From a virus: DNA of 34,585 bases. The notes below the pieces were generated by a model that saw only the letters and a program-made list of their open reading frames with translations, was not told where the DNA came from and made no database searches. The stretch covers positions 1 to 34,585 of IMG/VR virus record IMGVR_UViG_3300021165_000457. One strand, written 5' to 3'. Within the stretch, counting starts at the first letter, position 1. Each line of letters starts with the position of its first letter. Positions 1-7,604 of the stretch are shown here, piece by piece. The position numbers and the translations under genes are program-made.

Positions 1-162
1 AGGATTAGTTAAACTACATATTGTTAATGGTAATGCAATTCCTGGACTAAGTATTGTATAAGTTATAGTAAAATTAGCATTTGTCTTTTGAAAAGCTACC
101 CTAATTTTATCGCCCGTACCATCGTTTGCACTACTACCTACGTTTATTGTTTGCTTTGCCAT
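1..162 (-). CDS. Tail fibre protein, N-terminal 54 codons (partial at window start)
   Basis: The frame starts at ATG 162..160 and runs off the window at base 1 without a stop. It begins MAKQTINVGSSANDGTGDK and continues IRVAFQKTNANF. This opening (AKQTINxGxxxNDGTGDxxRxAFxKxNxNF) is a very common N-terminus of phage tail-fibre and structural proteins, probably the part that docks on the virion. The last codon ends exactly at base 1, and the fibre frame entering at 34585 starts on a codon boundary, so a circular join is in frame and gives about 934 aa. The start overlaps the preceding 35-aa gene. Being a fibre N-terminus is well supported; the join is inferred. Confidence 0.75.
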   Translation of the reverse strand, partial: MAKQTINVGSSANDGTGDKIRVAFQKTNANFTITYTILSPGIALPLTICSLTNP

Positions 163-241
163 TTTGCTCTTTACTTAATAAATATTTTCGTAATTTTTCC
201 TCGTTTTTTAACCTTGCTGGATTTTGTTTTTTATCTTTCAT
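134..241 (-). CDS. Small basic hypothetical protein (35 aa)
   Basis: ATG at 241..239 overlaps the TGA of the connector gene (ATGA), the coupling used throughout this genome. The product starts MKDKKQNPARLKNEEKLRKY, is lysine/arginine rich and probably helical, and stops at 136..134 inside the start of the fibre gene in another frame. I recognise no family. It lies between a head-tail connector and the fibre, so it could be a small structural or assembly peptide, or only a frame that carries ribosomes to the fibre start. Confidence 0.45.
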   Translation of the reverse strand: MKDKKQNPARLKNEEKLRKYLLSKEQNGKANNKRR

Positions 242-768
242 CTTATATCCCCACTATCGTTTAAAATATTACCCACACCCTCATTCCCAAAATACCAACT
301 TGAAACATTTAATGATTTTGTGTTTAATATTTCAGATGTTTGTAAATATTCAGGAATAGAATTAAAAGTCAACCAACGTTTCATTCTAGTTCCGTAAACT
401 TCCATTTTAGTACGTTGCTGTACCATCAAATAGTCAATTTCTTCTTTGCTTATTGTTTCAGCATTTTCTGCACTATGTTTATAAATACCACCATTAGCAA
501 CTTGATAAGCTCCGATTAAAAAATAATTCTTTGCACTTGCCCGAATTAAATAATCTACTAAGAATTTATTGTACAAATCTAAGTACAAACCTGTTAAAGT
601 TTCTGCTTCATAGTCATCTAAAATCTTATCAAATAAAATTTGTCCTAGTAATGGTTCTAAGTCTGCTACTTGTGCATCTTCTATACATGGAACTAATTTA
701 TCGTAGTCAATGTTACCGTTAAACGGTGTTTTGTCTATTACTTGCTGTGGTGTGATTAATAGTATCAT
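238..768 (-). CDS. Head-tail connector-like protein (176 aa)
   Basis: It directly follows portal in transcription order (7-nt gap), where a head completion or connector protein is expected. The sequence is mostly helical and acidic: an N-terminal stretch LLITPQQVIDKTPFNGNID, a helical segment with DLEPLLGQILFDKIL, and a C-terminal part rich in aromatic residues (MKRWLTFNSIPEYLQ). This resembles the gp6-like/DUF6712-type connectors that Bacteroidota phages place beside portal. The family assignment comes from pattern memory and position, not a search. It would build the ring under the portal at the neck. Confidence 0.5.
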   Translation of the reverse strand: MILLITPQQVIDKTPFNGNIDYDKLVPCIEDAQVADLEPLLGQILFDKILDDYEAETLTGLYLDLYNKFLVDYLIRASAKNYFLIGAYQVANGGIYKHSAENAETISKEEIDYLMVQQRTKMEVYGTRMKRWLTFNSIPEYLQTSEILNTKSLNVSSWYFGNEGVGNILNDSGDIR

Positions 769-775
769 AATTATT

Positions 776-2422
776 TTATATATCGTGTGGTGCTATTCCA
801 GCTATTCCGCTTGCTCTATCTTTTGCAGCCTCATCAATTGCAATTGGTGATTTTACATCAGGTTTTACATCTTTTATTCTATAGGTTAATTTTTCCCAAT
901 AATGCTTACAAGTTCCGCCTGTAAATTTTGCACTTAATAAACCACCCCCTTTGTATTTCCATATTGAATAAGGATTGTCAGGATTTGGGTGCATACCAAA
1001 ACCAGCATTTACAACTACATCTCCCATCGCTTCAATATCTTCTCTTCTGTATATTTTATTTGCTGACATCATATTTCTACAGAAATCTCTTTCAGGACTT
1101 TCATTTCCTGCATAACGGTATCTAAATATATAAAAATCAGTATCATAAACGCTTTTTCTATAAGGATTTGCACTTCCTGTACTTGCAAATTTATAAGTTA
1201 TTTTTTCTTCTTCTTCATAATCGACTGGCTTAGTTTCTATTAACTCGTAATTCTCTAAATCTTCATCTTCTCCAAGTTCAATTAACGCATTACCTATCTT
1301 TTTTTTTTCGCTTGCCATTTTTACTACAGGAGCTTGAATTATTTTAGGTCTTAAAGGCTCAAAATACAGTTGTAACGTGATATTATTTTGTCCTAATACA
1401 TATTCAAAGCCATCTGTTAATGTGTCCTGTAATGGCTTAATAACGTTTAGCATTGTTTCGTTAAATGCAGTTTCTATTTCATCGGCATTACTACTGAATC
1501 CTGTTGCAGTTTGTATGCCTAAAATTGCACCACTAACAACTTTGTGAGCTGTTAATAATTGCTTTCTTGCTTCTTCTGTTAAAAATTCATATTGTTGGTG
1601 TGCATCTGAAACTTGTACCGCTTCCAAAGTTGTTGCACTATCCTTATTTGAGTTAAAAGATAAGATGAACTTATTTGCGTTTTCTGATCCTGTAAATTTT
1701 CTAATTACATTTCTTTCAAAAGCATCTTTTACCTCATCGTCTGTTATACCCTCATTTACATTAATAATGTATCCCGCGCTTAAACCGTTTTTAATATGGT
1801 TTATACAATAAATAGAAATCTGTTCTTCTAATTCTGCATAGTTTAAACCTGAATAGTAAGATGGTCTTGCAAAATAGAAGTCATTAATAGTATATTCTTT
1901 AATTACAAATATTGTCTTTTTTTCTGTAGTACCTTGTGTGAAAGCTGCTATTTCTATCGCTGGATATTTACGCAAATCGTTCCAGTTATAGCTATACCAA
2001 TAAGATGGAATTTCACCGTACTCATTTGCTTCAGTTGGCACTACTTTATTTTTAGGTAAATGATTTATTTCTGCAATTTCATTTCCTGTTTTACCTAAAA
2101 TAATTTCAAAGCTAGCCTCGTGAAACAAAGAAAAATCTTTAACTATTTTTTTTACATTATCTTTTGAAAATAGCTTTTGAATTATAGCCATTTGCCCAGC
2201 TTGATTTACTGTATAATTAGCAGTCAATCCACGCCCATAAATATAAGAATAGTAAGAATCTAAAATTGCTGAGTTTGTTGGCGAATATTTATAGCGATCA
2301 ATAACGTAATCATAGCCACTATTATTTTTACCGTTTAAAATATAACTTTTACCACTCGGTTTAAATTCTTGAAATACCTCTGTTATGTGTGAACTTAAGC
2401 TAATTGCTCTAACATCTCCCAT
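776..2422 (-). CDS. Portal protein with C-terminal Cys/His-containing extension (548 aa)
   Basis: Portal proteins form the dodecameric DNA gate of the capsid. Support here: length, position between capsid genes and a connector, a polar N-terminus with GDVRAISLSSHITEVFQEF, a middle rich in Y/N, and the helical stretch EEARKQLLTAHKVVSGAILG followed by a NADEIETAF-type segment typical of portal stem regions. About the last 140 residues form a separate domain with ERDFCRNMMSANKIYRREDI, VNAGFGMHPNPDNPYSIWKY and GGTCKHYW. I have seen this arrangement in Bacteroidota phage head proteins; the Cys/His pattern may bind metal. I chose ATG 2422, one base after the stop of the upstream gene. An in-frame ATG at 2467 would add 15 residues and overlap that gene by 44 bp. 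Confidence 0.75.
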   Translation of the reverse strand: MGDVRAISLSSHITEVFQEFKPSGKSYILNGKNNSGYDYVIDRYKYSPTNSAILDSYYSYIYGRGLTANYTVNQAGQMAIIQKLFSKDNVKKIVKDFSLFHEASFEIILGKTGNEIAEINHLPKNKVVPTEANEYGEIPSYWYSYNWNDLRKYPAIEIAAFTQGTTEKKTIFVIKEYTINDFYFARPSYYSGLNYAELEEQISIYCINHIKNGLSAGYIINVNEGITDDEVKDAFERNVIRKFTGSENANKFILSFNSNKDSATTLEAVQVSDAHQQYEFLTEEARKQLLTAHKVVSGAILGIQTATGFSSNADEIETAFNETMLNVIKPLQDTLTDGFEYVLGQNNITLQLYFEPLRPKIIQAPVVKMASEKKKIGNALIELGEDEDLENYELIETKPVDYEEEEKITYKFASTGSANPYRKSVYDTDFYIFRYRYAGNESPERDFCRNMMSANKIYRREDIEAMGDVVVNAGFGMHPNPDNPYSIWKYKGGGLLSAKFTGGTCKHYWEKLTYRIKDVKPDVKSPIAIDEAAKDRASGIAGIAPHDI

Positions 2423-2423
2423 T

Positions 2424-2714
2424 TTAATTAATTTTATAATTTTGCAAATCTGTTTGATTTGTCGCAAATGCTTTTCCTCTAAATAATAATTCTGAATCTA
2501 TGTCATAAACTGCATACTCAAAACTTTCTTGTTCCAAAACTGTTTTTGTTATTTGAAAAGTTAAATAACCATTTAAAAAAGTAGTTTCAATATCTTCAAT
2601 AGTTTCAGTTGTATTCTTACTTTCATTTTTAATTACAATAGATATTTCACTCGCATTTATACGAGGAATAATTGTAATTGAATGAGTAGCGTTTTCGGGT
2701 TTAAGTATTACCAT
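2424..2714 (-). CDS. Hypothetical beta-rich structural-region protein (96 aa)
   Basis: The product alternates hydrophobic and polar residues in a beta-strand pattern (HSITIIPRINASEISIVIK, then FEYAVYDIDSELLFRGKAF). It has no signal peptide or membrane segment. I do not recognise a named family. It is the first gene after a strong terminator and one of three genes whose start codon is the end of the shared 32-bp element. Portal begins one base after its stop, so the two are probably translated together. A head- or neck-related role is inferred only from context. Confidence 0.6.
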   Translation of the reverse strand: MVILKPENATHSITIIPRINASEISIVIKNESKNTTETIEDIETTFLNGYLTFQITKTVLEQESFEYAVYDIDSELLFRGKAFATNQTDLQNYKIN

Positions 2715-2743
2715 ACTAATATAACGTAAAAATATTGTTTTGT
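2712..2743 (-). promoter_or_regulatory. Shared 32-bp late element, copy 1
   Basis: On the minus strand the sequence is ACAAAA, ten variable bases, then ACGTTATATTAGTATG, with ATG the start codon of the 96-aa gene. The same block occurs at 5521..5552 and 13066..13097 with identical spacing. This copy follows the terminator hairpin at 2752..2777 directly, the layout expected for a promoter restarting transcription. TATATTAG loosely resembles the host -7 box TAnnTTTG, so the message could be nearly leaderless. Promoter, operator and translation-start roles are all possible. Confidence 0.65.
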
Positions 2744-2744
2744 A

Positions 2745-2777
2745 ATAAAAAAGCCTACTAAATTTAATTAGTAGGCT
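2745..2777 (-). terminator. Rho-independent terminator after the major tail protein gene
   Basis: AGCCTACTAA and TTAGTAGGCT form a perfect 10-bp stem (2752..2761 with 2768..2777) around a 6-nt loop. On the minus strand the stem is followed by a T run reading TTTTTTATT. It ends the capsid/major-tail transcript just before the next late element. A-rich flanks on both sides could let it work in both directions. Confidence 0.8.
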
Positions 2778-2798
2778 AATATTATTTAAGAAAAAGTA

Positions 2799-3332
2799 TT
2801 AATCATTTACATAAACTGCTGAAACGATAGCCAATAATGAAGTTACAGCACTTGAGCTTAATATCGGAGCTGTATCTGGCTCTAATGTTTGAAAGCTCAT
2901 TTTCAATCCGTAAAATCCACCTAAATCGCCACCTATTTCTCTTGTTCCTGTAGTTTTGTTAGCACCGTTAGCAATTCCAAATAAGTGAAATTTACCGTTG
3001 TTATCTTCAATAAAAATAACACTTCTATCTCTTGATAATAGTTTAGCTTGATTAACTAAAGGAGCAGTTAAACCAGTTAATACTAAATCAATTTTCGCAT
3101 CATAAAAAACCGTTCCGTTATCCACTGAACTTGTTTCTGTTTCAAGTGGAATATTTCCAACGTTTTTAAGCTCAAATTTAAAAACTTCTGCTAAAGTTCC
3201 TATACTTGTAAGCTCTGATGCAGCTACTACAAAATCGTAGTCTTCCCATTTTGCAAAGTAAGCGTTTCTTAAACCTGATGTGTTATTTACACATTCAAGC
3301 AATCGCCCGCTAGTAATAAAATCACAAGCCAT
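2799..3332 (-). CDS. Probable major tail (tube) protein (177 aa)
   Basis: The N-terminus MACDFITSGRLLECVNNTSG and following LRNAYFAKWEDYDFV match a pattern I associate with Bacteroidota phage major tail proteins (ACDFxxGRxxxCxxxxGGLxxxYF). The rest is beta-rich, consistent with a tube fold: NGTVFYDAKIDLVLTGLTAP, then RSVIFIEDNNGKFHLFGIAN and a glycine-rich REIGGDLGGFYGLKMSF. It lies right after the major capsid gene between two terminators, so it can be made in large amounts. The assignment is from pattern and position. It could also be a head-decoration protein. Confidence 0.55.
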   Translation of the reverse strand: MACDFITSGRLLECVNNTSGLRNAYFAKWEDYDFVVAASELTSIGTLAEVFKFELKNVGNIPLETETSSVDNGTVFYDAKIDLVLTGLTAPLVNQAKLLSRDRSVIFIEDNNGKFHLFGIANGANKTTGTREIGGDLGGFYGLKMSFQTLEPDTAPILSSSAVTSLLAIVSAVYVND

Positions 3333-3350
3333 AATTATATATTTTAAATT

Positions 3351-3373
3351 AAGGCGGTATTTTCAACCGCCTT
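3351..3373 (-). terminator. Hairpin between capsid and major tail genes
   Basis: AAGGCGGT and ACCGCCTT form an 8-bp GC-rich stem around a 7-nt loop. On the minus strand it is followed by a weak T-rich tract (TTAATTTAAAATATATAA), so it may be a partial terminator or an mRNA-stabilising hairpin that sets the capsid to tail-protein ratio. No gene lies in the 49-bp gap it occupies. Confidence 0.55.
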
Positions 3374-3381
3374 GTTATTTA

Positions 3382-4404
3382 TTAACCTCCGTAAAGAACT
3401 CCTTTTGTAGCTTGTCCTACATTTGCTGCTAAAGTATAGATTGAACGTACAAATTGAACATCTCCATCATTTACTAATTTACCTACTTCAAATCTGTTTA
3501 CATCATCAGTTAAATCTGTATTCCAAGAAACAGCTGCTTTTCTTTGAGCGTAAGCCATCAAGTTATTTGGAGCTGGTACAAAAAGAATTTCAACACCGTT
3601 GTAAAATACTCTTGAAGTATTGAAGTTATTTCCATCTATTTGGAAATTGATTTGTTGTGCTGCACCAACTGCGTTATTAGCATTGTAGCAAAGTTGTTTC
3701 CAAGCTCTAGGAGCATAGATAACAGTTGGACTAACAGTATCGTTTAAGTTTTCTGCTGGTATTGCTGCAAATATTTTGCCACATTCTGCAGCAATATTTG
3801 CTGATGTAACTGTAGTTCCTGTTACTTTAATATAACCACCTATTGCTGATAAATCATAAAGAACTTTTGCAAAAACACCATCAACTAAACCTGCTGTTAA
3901 AGCAGCTACTGCTGTTTGAGTTGCAGCTGTAATTGAACCTTGTGCAGCGTTTGGAGTTAATGCTGCAATAGCTGTTTTTGTAGCCGATGTAATACCACCC
4001 CAATAAATAGATTCAGCATCTTGAGAAACGTTTGGTCCAACCATAGCTAAAACAGTTGAAGCAAACTCATTACTTTCAATGTTAAAAGCACCCGGTGACA
4101 TTGAACGGTTAAAACGTGCGCTTCTTAAACTATCTTGTAAGAAAGTTTGTTTGTACTCTAATTTTGTTGGAGTAATAATACGATCTGAAATGTTCATTGA
4201 ACCACTTGAAGATAAAGCTGAACCTGTATAAAGTTGTGCTGTTACATCTACTCCTGCTTCTGTGAAAATTGTACCAGCTTTAATGTCGGTATTAAATGTT
4301 ACGTACCCATCCGCAATGGTTTTATTTGCGAATAATACTTCTTCTAAGATAGGTTCTACTGCAACCCCTCTAATGTCTACTGCTGTTGAATAACTTATTG
4401 CCAT
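3382..4404 (-). CDS. Major capsid protein (340 aa)
   Basis: Position (directly after a protease-scaffold gene), size and composition point to the major capsid protein, probably with the HK97 fold. It starts MAISYSTAVDIRGVAVEPIL and has a small-residue-rich middle with two similar Ala/Thr-rich stretches, ATKTAIAALTPNAAQGS and ATQTAVAALTAGLVDG. A later segment, VIYAPRAWKQLCYNANN, resembles the P-domain region of capsid proteins, and the C-terminus ends VGQATKGVLYGG. The low charge and high Ala/Thr/Gly content contrast with the Lys-rich neighbours. The two Ala-rich stretches could be a short internal duplication. Confidence 0.8.
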   Translation of the reverse strand: MAISYSTAVDIRGVAVEPILEEVLFANKTIADGYVTFNTDIKAGTIFTEAGVDVTAQLYTGSALSSSGSMNISDRIITPTKLEYKQTFLQDSLRSARFNRSMSPGAFNIESNEFASTVLAMVGPNVSQDAESIYWGGITSATKTAIAALTPNAAQGSITAATQTAVAALTAGLVDGVFAKVLYDLSAIGGYIKVTGTTVTSANIAAECGKIFAAIPAENLNDTVSPTVIYAPRAWKQLCYNANNAVGAAQQINFQIDGNNFNTSRVFYNGVEILFVPAPNNLMAYAQRKAAVSWNTDLTDDVNRFEVGKLVNDGDVQFVRSIYTLAANVGQATKGVLYGG

Positions 4405-4419
4405 TTTTTATTTAATTTA

Positions 4420-5523
4420 TTAGTTAATAATTGTTTGAATGTTTTTTTTAATTTCTCGGTATCTTTCTAATGCTGAAAGTTCAACATCAATTGCTTTAGG
4501 ACTTACTACTGTTTTTTGTGTCGCTGGAGTAGCTGACAATTCTGTTTTTAAAGTTTCGTTTTCTTTACTTTGCTCTGAAAGTTTAGTTTCAATAGCTGTA
4601 AATCTTACATTCAAATCCTCGTTAAATTTAATTAGCATAGAGCTAATTGCGTTTTTTAATTCGGCTACATCAGGAATAGAATTTCCTGTACTTAATTCTT
4701 CAACTGGTGCAATTACTTCTTCTTCTTCAATTGTTGAAATTTCAGAAATAACTCCAACTTCTGCAACTGAAATAGTAATGCCATCAGCAAGAGTATATTC
4801 TCCAATCGGTGCTGGTACATTTCCATCAGGTGTTACAAGTGTAATTGTGCCACCTATTTCAGGCATATCCGTTTCAGTTTCTAGTGTCAATGTTCCGTCT
4901 GCTGACTTCCATTGTGCTAATTTGATTTGTTTAGAAAATAAACTTTTAAGCTCATTTACTATTTCGTCTTTCATCGTTTTTAAATCCATATTATTCTCAT
5001 TTTTAGTTAATATTACTTTTTCGTTAAACATACCCTCTATTGAAAAGCCTGTTCCGTTTTCTTTGCAAAGTTCCCATTGCTCTTTATCTTCAATTTTCAT
5101 CGCTACAACCCAACTGCCTACAGGTGCATCTATACCATACAAAGCTGTTTTGTCTTTTTTCAAATCTTCAACTATCCAACTTTCTACTATTGTACCGCTT
5201 AAAGCTAGTTTTGAATGTTCTAAATTTGCATTACTTTGATTTCCTTTTTTTAGATATAATTCGGATGCTCTTTTTATTGTTTCTTTTGAAAAGAATACAT
5301 TAAACTCCTCTTGTGTATCTTCATCAAATCTGTAAATCTTTTTTTCAGGTATCATTGCAACCCCTAATAAGATTTGTTTTTCGTTGTCAATCTTTGCAAA
5401 TGAAACTCTTTTTTCTTCTGAAAGCATTATAAATTGACTTTCCATTGCTGGTGATCCAACTACAGAAATAGCGTCAATTCCTTGCACTTCTTCATCCGAT
5501 AAAATCAATTCGTATAGTTTCAT
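4420..5523 (-). CDS. XkdF-like prohead serine protease fused to a scaffold domain (367 aa)
   Basis: The N-terminal ~170 residues match the phage XkdF-type putative serine protease. Visible elements: IPEKKIYRFDED, NLEHSKLALSGTIVESWIVE with candidate catalytic His103, GIDAPVGSWVVAMKIED, and GTGFSIEGMF with candidate nucleophile Ser161. The remainder is acidic (EEEEVIAPVEE) and ends in a likely coiled coil at about 310-350, as expected for a scaffold. The protein would shape the prohead and cleave scaffold during maturation. An in-frame ATG at residue 179 (MDLKTMKDEIVNELKSLFSK) could make scaffold alone, as lambda does with C/Nu3, but that is only inferred. Its start codon ends the second 32-bp late element. 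Confidence 0.75.
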   Translation of the reverse strand: MKLYELILSDEEVQGIDAISVVGSPAMESQFIMLSEEKRVSFAKIDNEKQILLGVAMIPEKKIYRFDEDTQEEFNVFFSKETIKRASELYLKKGNQSNANLEHSKLALSGTIVESWIVEDLKKDKTALYGIDAPVGSWVVAMKIEDKEQWELCKENGTGFSIEGMFNEKVILTKNENNMDLKTMKDEIVNELKSLFSKQIKLAQWKSADGTLTLETETDMPEIGGTITLVTPDGNVPAPIGEYTLADGITISVAEVGVISEISTIEEEEVIAPVEELSTGNSIPDVAELKNAISSMLIKFNEDLNVRFTAIETKLSEQSKENETLKTELSATPATQKTVVSPKAIDVELSALERYREIKKNIQTIIN

Positions 5524-5552
5524 ATTAATATAACGTATAAATTATTTTTTGT
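5521..5552 (-). promoter_or_regulatory. Shared 32-bp late element, copy 2
   Basis: On the minus strand it reads ACAAAA, ten bases, then ACGTTATATTAATATG. It differs from copies 1 and 3 by one base (A for G before TATG) outside the variable spacer, and its ATG starts the protease-scaffold gene. It lies in the 57-bp gap after the tape measure gene, where I see no hairpin terminator. It would give head genes their own start of expression. Confidence 0.65.
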
Positions 5553-5580
5553 AATATTCTTTTTTGTATATTTTTTTTTA

Positions 5581-7476
5581 TTACCCTCCAAAAGTACTTG
5601 TTTGCACCGCATTTCTATCTAAACTTTGTTGGGTTGTAACATCGCCAGCTACTACATAAGTTTTTATCGGTTGCTTTTGTTGTGTTGAAATTGTTTGCGC
5701 TAATTGGTTTGTTGAACTTTGCCCTACTATGTTAAATTGTGGCGCTGAAGTACCACCTGCACCACCGCCTGCACCAGTTGCTCCAGATGCACTTGCACTT
5801 GCACCGCCACCGCCTAAAGCTTGCAAACCTTTTGCCGATGCAGCTAAAATAGAAGCTATTGAAATTCCCATTTTGGCATATAAAATAGTAGAAGTAGTTA
5901 AACCAAAAATACCTTTTGTTGCAACCTCTTTTGAACTACCTACATTTGTATTTAAAATTACATTTGCAATTCCTAAAGCTGTTTCTGCTACTAATGCAGC
6001 CTTTTGTATTCCTTTGTTTTTTTCTCCAATAGATTTAGCTAAACCTACTAAACCTCCTAATGCATCTAACGCTCCTTGTTGAATAGCTAACTTAGTATCG
6101 GCTACAGCTTTTTCATCTGCTATTTTTTTATCATCTATAACTTTTTGGTCTGCTGCTTTTTTATCTGAATCTGTTTTAGAGGCAATACCCATTCTAACTT
6201 TATGCTCCGCGTCTAACTTTTCAATTAAAGTATTTTTTTCGGTTTCTGTTTTAGCAATAGATTCGATTTCTTTTAACTGTCTGCTATATTCTAATTCCTC
6301 TTTTTTAACAGCAGTATCAGCTAATCTATTTGCTTTTTCATCATCATACTTTTTATTTAAATCCGCTATAGCTTTGTTATGTTCCTCAATAGATTTTTTT
6401 TCCTCTTCATTTATTTTTTTAAGGAATTCATTTTTATCTTTTATAGCTAACTTATTATCATTATTAACTAAATCTCTTTGCTGTTGGAATGATAACTGAC
6501 TATCTTTTAACTTTTCATCTATTAAAGCTTTCTCTGCATCTTGTGCCTCTTTTAATGCTGTTTTTTGTGCATTAATAGCTTCTTTTTGATTTGATACTCT
6601 TTCTTTTTCTAATTGCTTTTGTTGCTTATTTGCTGACCTTTTAATATTTGCACTTTCAGTTTCTAAATCAATAAGTGATGTTTGTGCTTCTGCAATCGCT
6701 TTTGTTCTTTCATCTGTAGATAATTTTTTTTCTAATTGTGCAGCTAATAATCTTTTTTTAGCAAATCCTATAGCATCGTCTGTAAATTTACCCTCCCCAA
6801 TTCTAAGGTCTTCAATAGCTTTTTTCTTTTGAGCATAAGTAGCATTTTCATCTGTTAAAAGTTCTTTTGATTCTGCTAAATTTTTATTTAATTTTGCTCT
6901 TTGAACTCCCAAACTTACCATTCCATCCTCAACTTCTTGAAGTAGTTTAGTTGCCTCACTTGCTTTTTTAAATTCTTTTTGCACCTCATCACCAAATCCA
7001 GTTACTGCTTCTTTACCATCTTTTAAAGCTCCTTTAAAATCACCTGAAAAGAATTTAACTATTGCACCACCTACTTTTAAAACCCTATCTCTGACTACTA
7101 CTAAGGTCGCACTTAAGCCAGCCATTACTTGATCTAGTTTATCAGCTCCTTCATCTGTAGATTGGAACGCTTTAAACAATCCTGTTAAGGCTAAGACTAT
7201 TGCTGCAATAGTCAAGCCTATTGGGTTTGCTAATAATATTAATAGTTGTTTATTAAATGTACTTGCTCCTGTACTTGCTTTATCAAAGCCTGGCACTATA
7301 CCACCAATGGCATCTTTTAAACCTGAAAGTTTACCAGTTCCTTTGTCAGAATTTAAAGTCTTATTTAGGTTTTCACTACTTTGACTGGCTTTATCCAATG
7401 AAGTACTAATAGCACCTATATTTTGTTGTGCATTTGGTGCAACTACGTCAATCTCTATTGTTTTCTTAATAGCCAT
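5581..7476 (-). CDS. Tape measure protein (631 aa)
   Basis: The tape measure sets tail length and is ejected with the DNA. The N-terminus (KKTIEIDVVAPNAQQNIGAI) resembles tape-measure starts. A hydrophobic segment follows at about 78-105 (LLILLANPIGLTIAAIVLAL). Long Lys/Glu/Ala-rich coiled coil fills about 150-470 (KAIADLNKKYDDEKANRLAD), then comes a second hydrophobic region at about 490-560, and a Gly/Ala/Ser-rich stretch near 570. At about 0.15 nm per residue this predicts a tail near 95 nm, so a siphovirus with a medium tail. It starts inside the end of the 49-aa gene. It is not next to the chaperone gene as it is in lambda-like phages. Confidence 0.85.
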   Translation of the reverse strand: MAIKKTIEIDVVAPNAQQNIGAISTSLDKASQSSENLNKTLNSDKGTGKLSGLKDAIGGIVPGFDKASTGASTFNKQLLILLANPIGLTIAAIVLALTGLFKAFQSTDEGADKLDQVMAGLSATLVVVRDRVLKVGGAIVKFFSGDFKGALKDGKEAVTGFGDEVQKEFKKASEATKLLQEVEDGMVSLGVQRAKLNKNLAESKELLTDENATYAQKKKAIEDLRIGEGKFTDDAIGFAKKRLLAAQLEKKLSTDERTKAIAEAQTSLIDLETESANIKRSANKQQKQLEKERVSNQKEAINAQKTALKEAQDAEKALIDEKLKDSQLSFQQQRDLVNNDNKLAIKDKNEFLKKINEEEKKSIEEHNKAIADLNKKYDDEKANRLADTAVKKEELEYSRQLKEIESIAKTETEKNTLIEKLDAEHKVRMGIASKTDSDKKAADQKVIDDKKIADEKAVADTKLAIQQGALDALGGLVGLAKSIGEKNKGIQKAALVAETALGIANVILNTNVGSSKEVATKGIFGLTTSTILYAKMGISIASILAASAKGLQALGGGGASASASGATGAGGGAGGTSAPQFNIVGQSSTNQLAQTISTQQKQPIKTYVVAGDVTTQQSLDRNAVQTSTFGG

Positions 7477-7604
7477 CTATATGAGTTTTTAAATAATTCT
7501 TTAAACGTTCTTGGAAATCTATAACCTCCTTTTGCAATATGTATATTTTCAGTAGTGTTATGCCACTCTTGAAACTGTAATAATTCTATTATATCCCTTA
7601 TCAT
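7455..7604 (-). CDS. Small hypothetical tail-region protein (49 aa)
   Basis: ATG 7604..7602 overlaps the stop of the 795-aa tail gene (ATGA) and the frame ends at TAG 7457..7455, 22 nt inside the tape measure gene. The product starts MIRDIIELLQFQEWHNTTEN and has a basic aromatic C-terminus with FPRTFKELFKNSYRW. I recognise no family. The tight overlaps on both sides argue for a real gene that fills the gap and couples translation into the tape measure. It could be a small tail assembly factor. Confidence 0.6.
   Translation of the reverse strand: MIRDIIELLQFQEWHNTTENIHIAKGGYRFPRTFKELFKNSYRWLLRKQ

Noticed and set aside
776-2467. Portal start at 2467
   Set aside because: Would overlap the upstream gene by 44 bp with a Lys/Ile-rich extension; ATG 2422 follows the stop directly.
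4439-5239. 266-aa plus-strand open frame
   Set aside because: Complete shadow of the protease-scaffold gene on the other strand; low-complexity Ser/Val composition and no other plus-strand gene.
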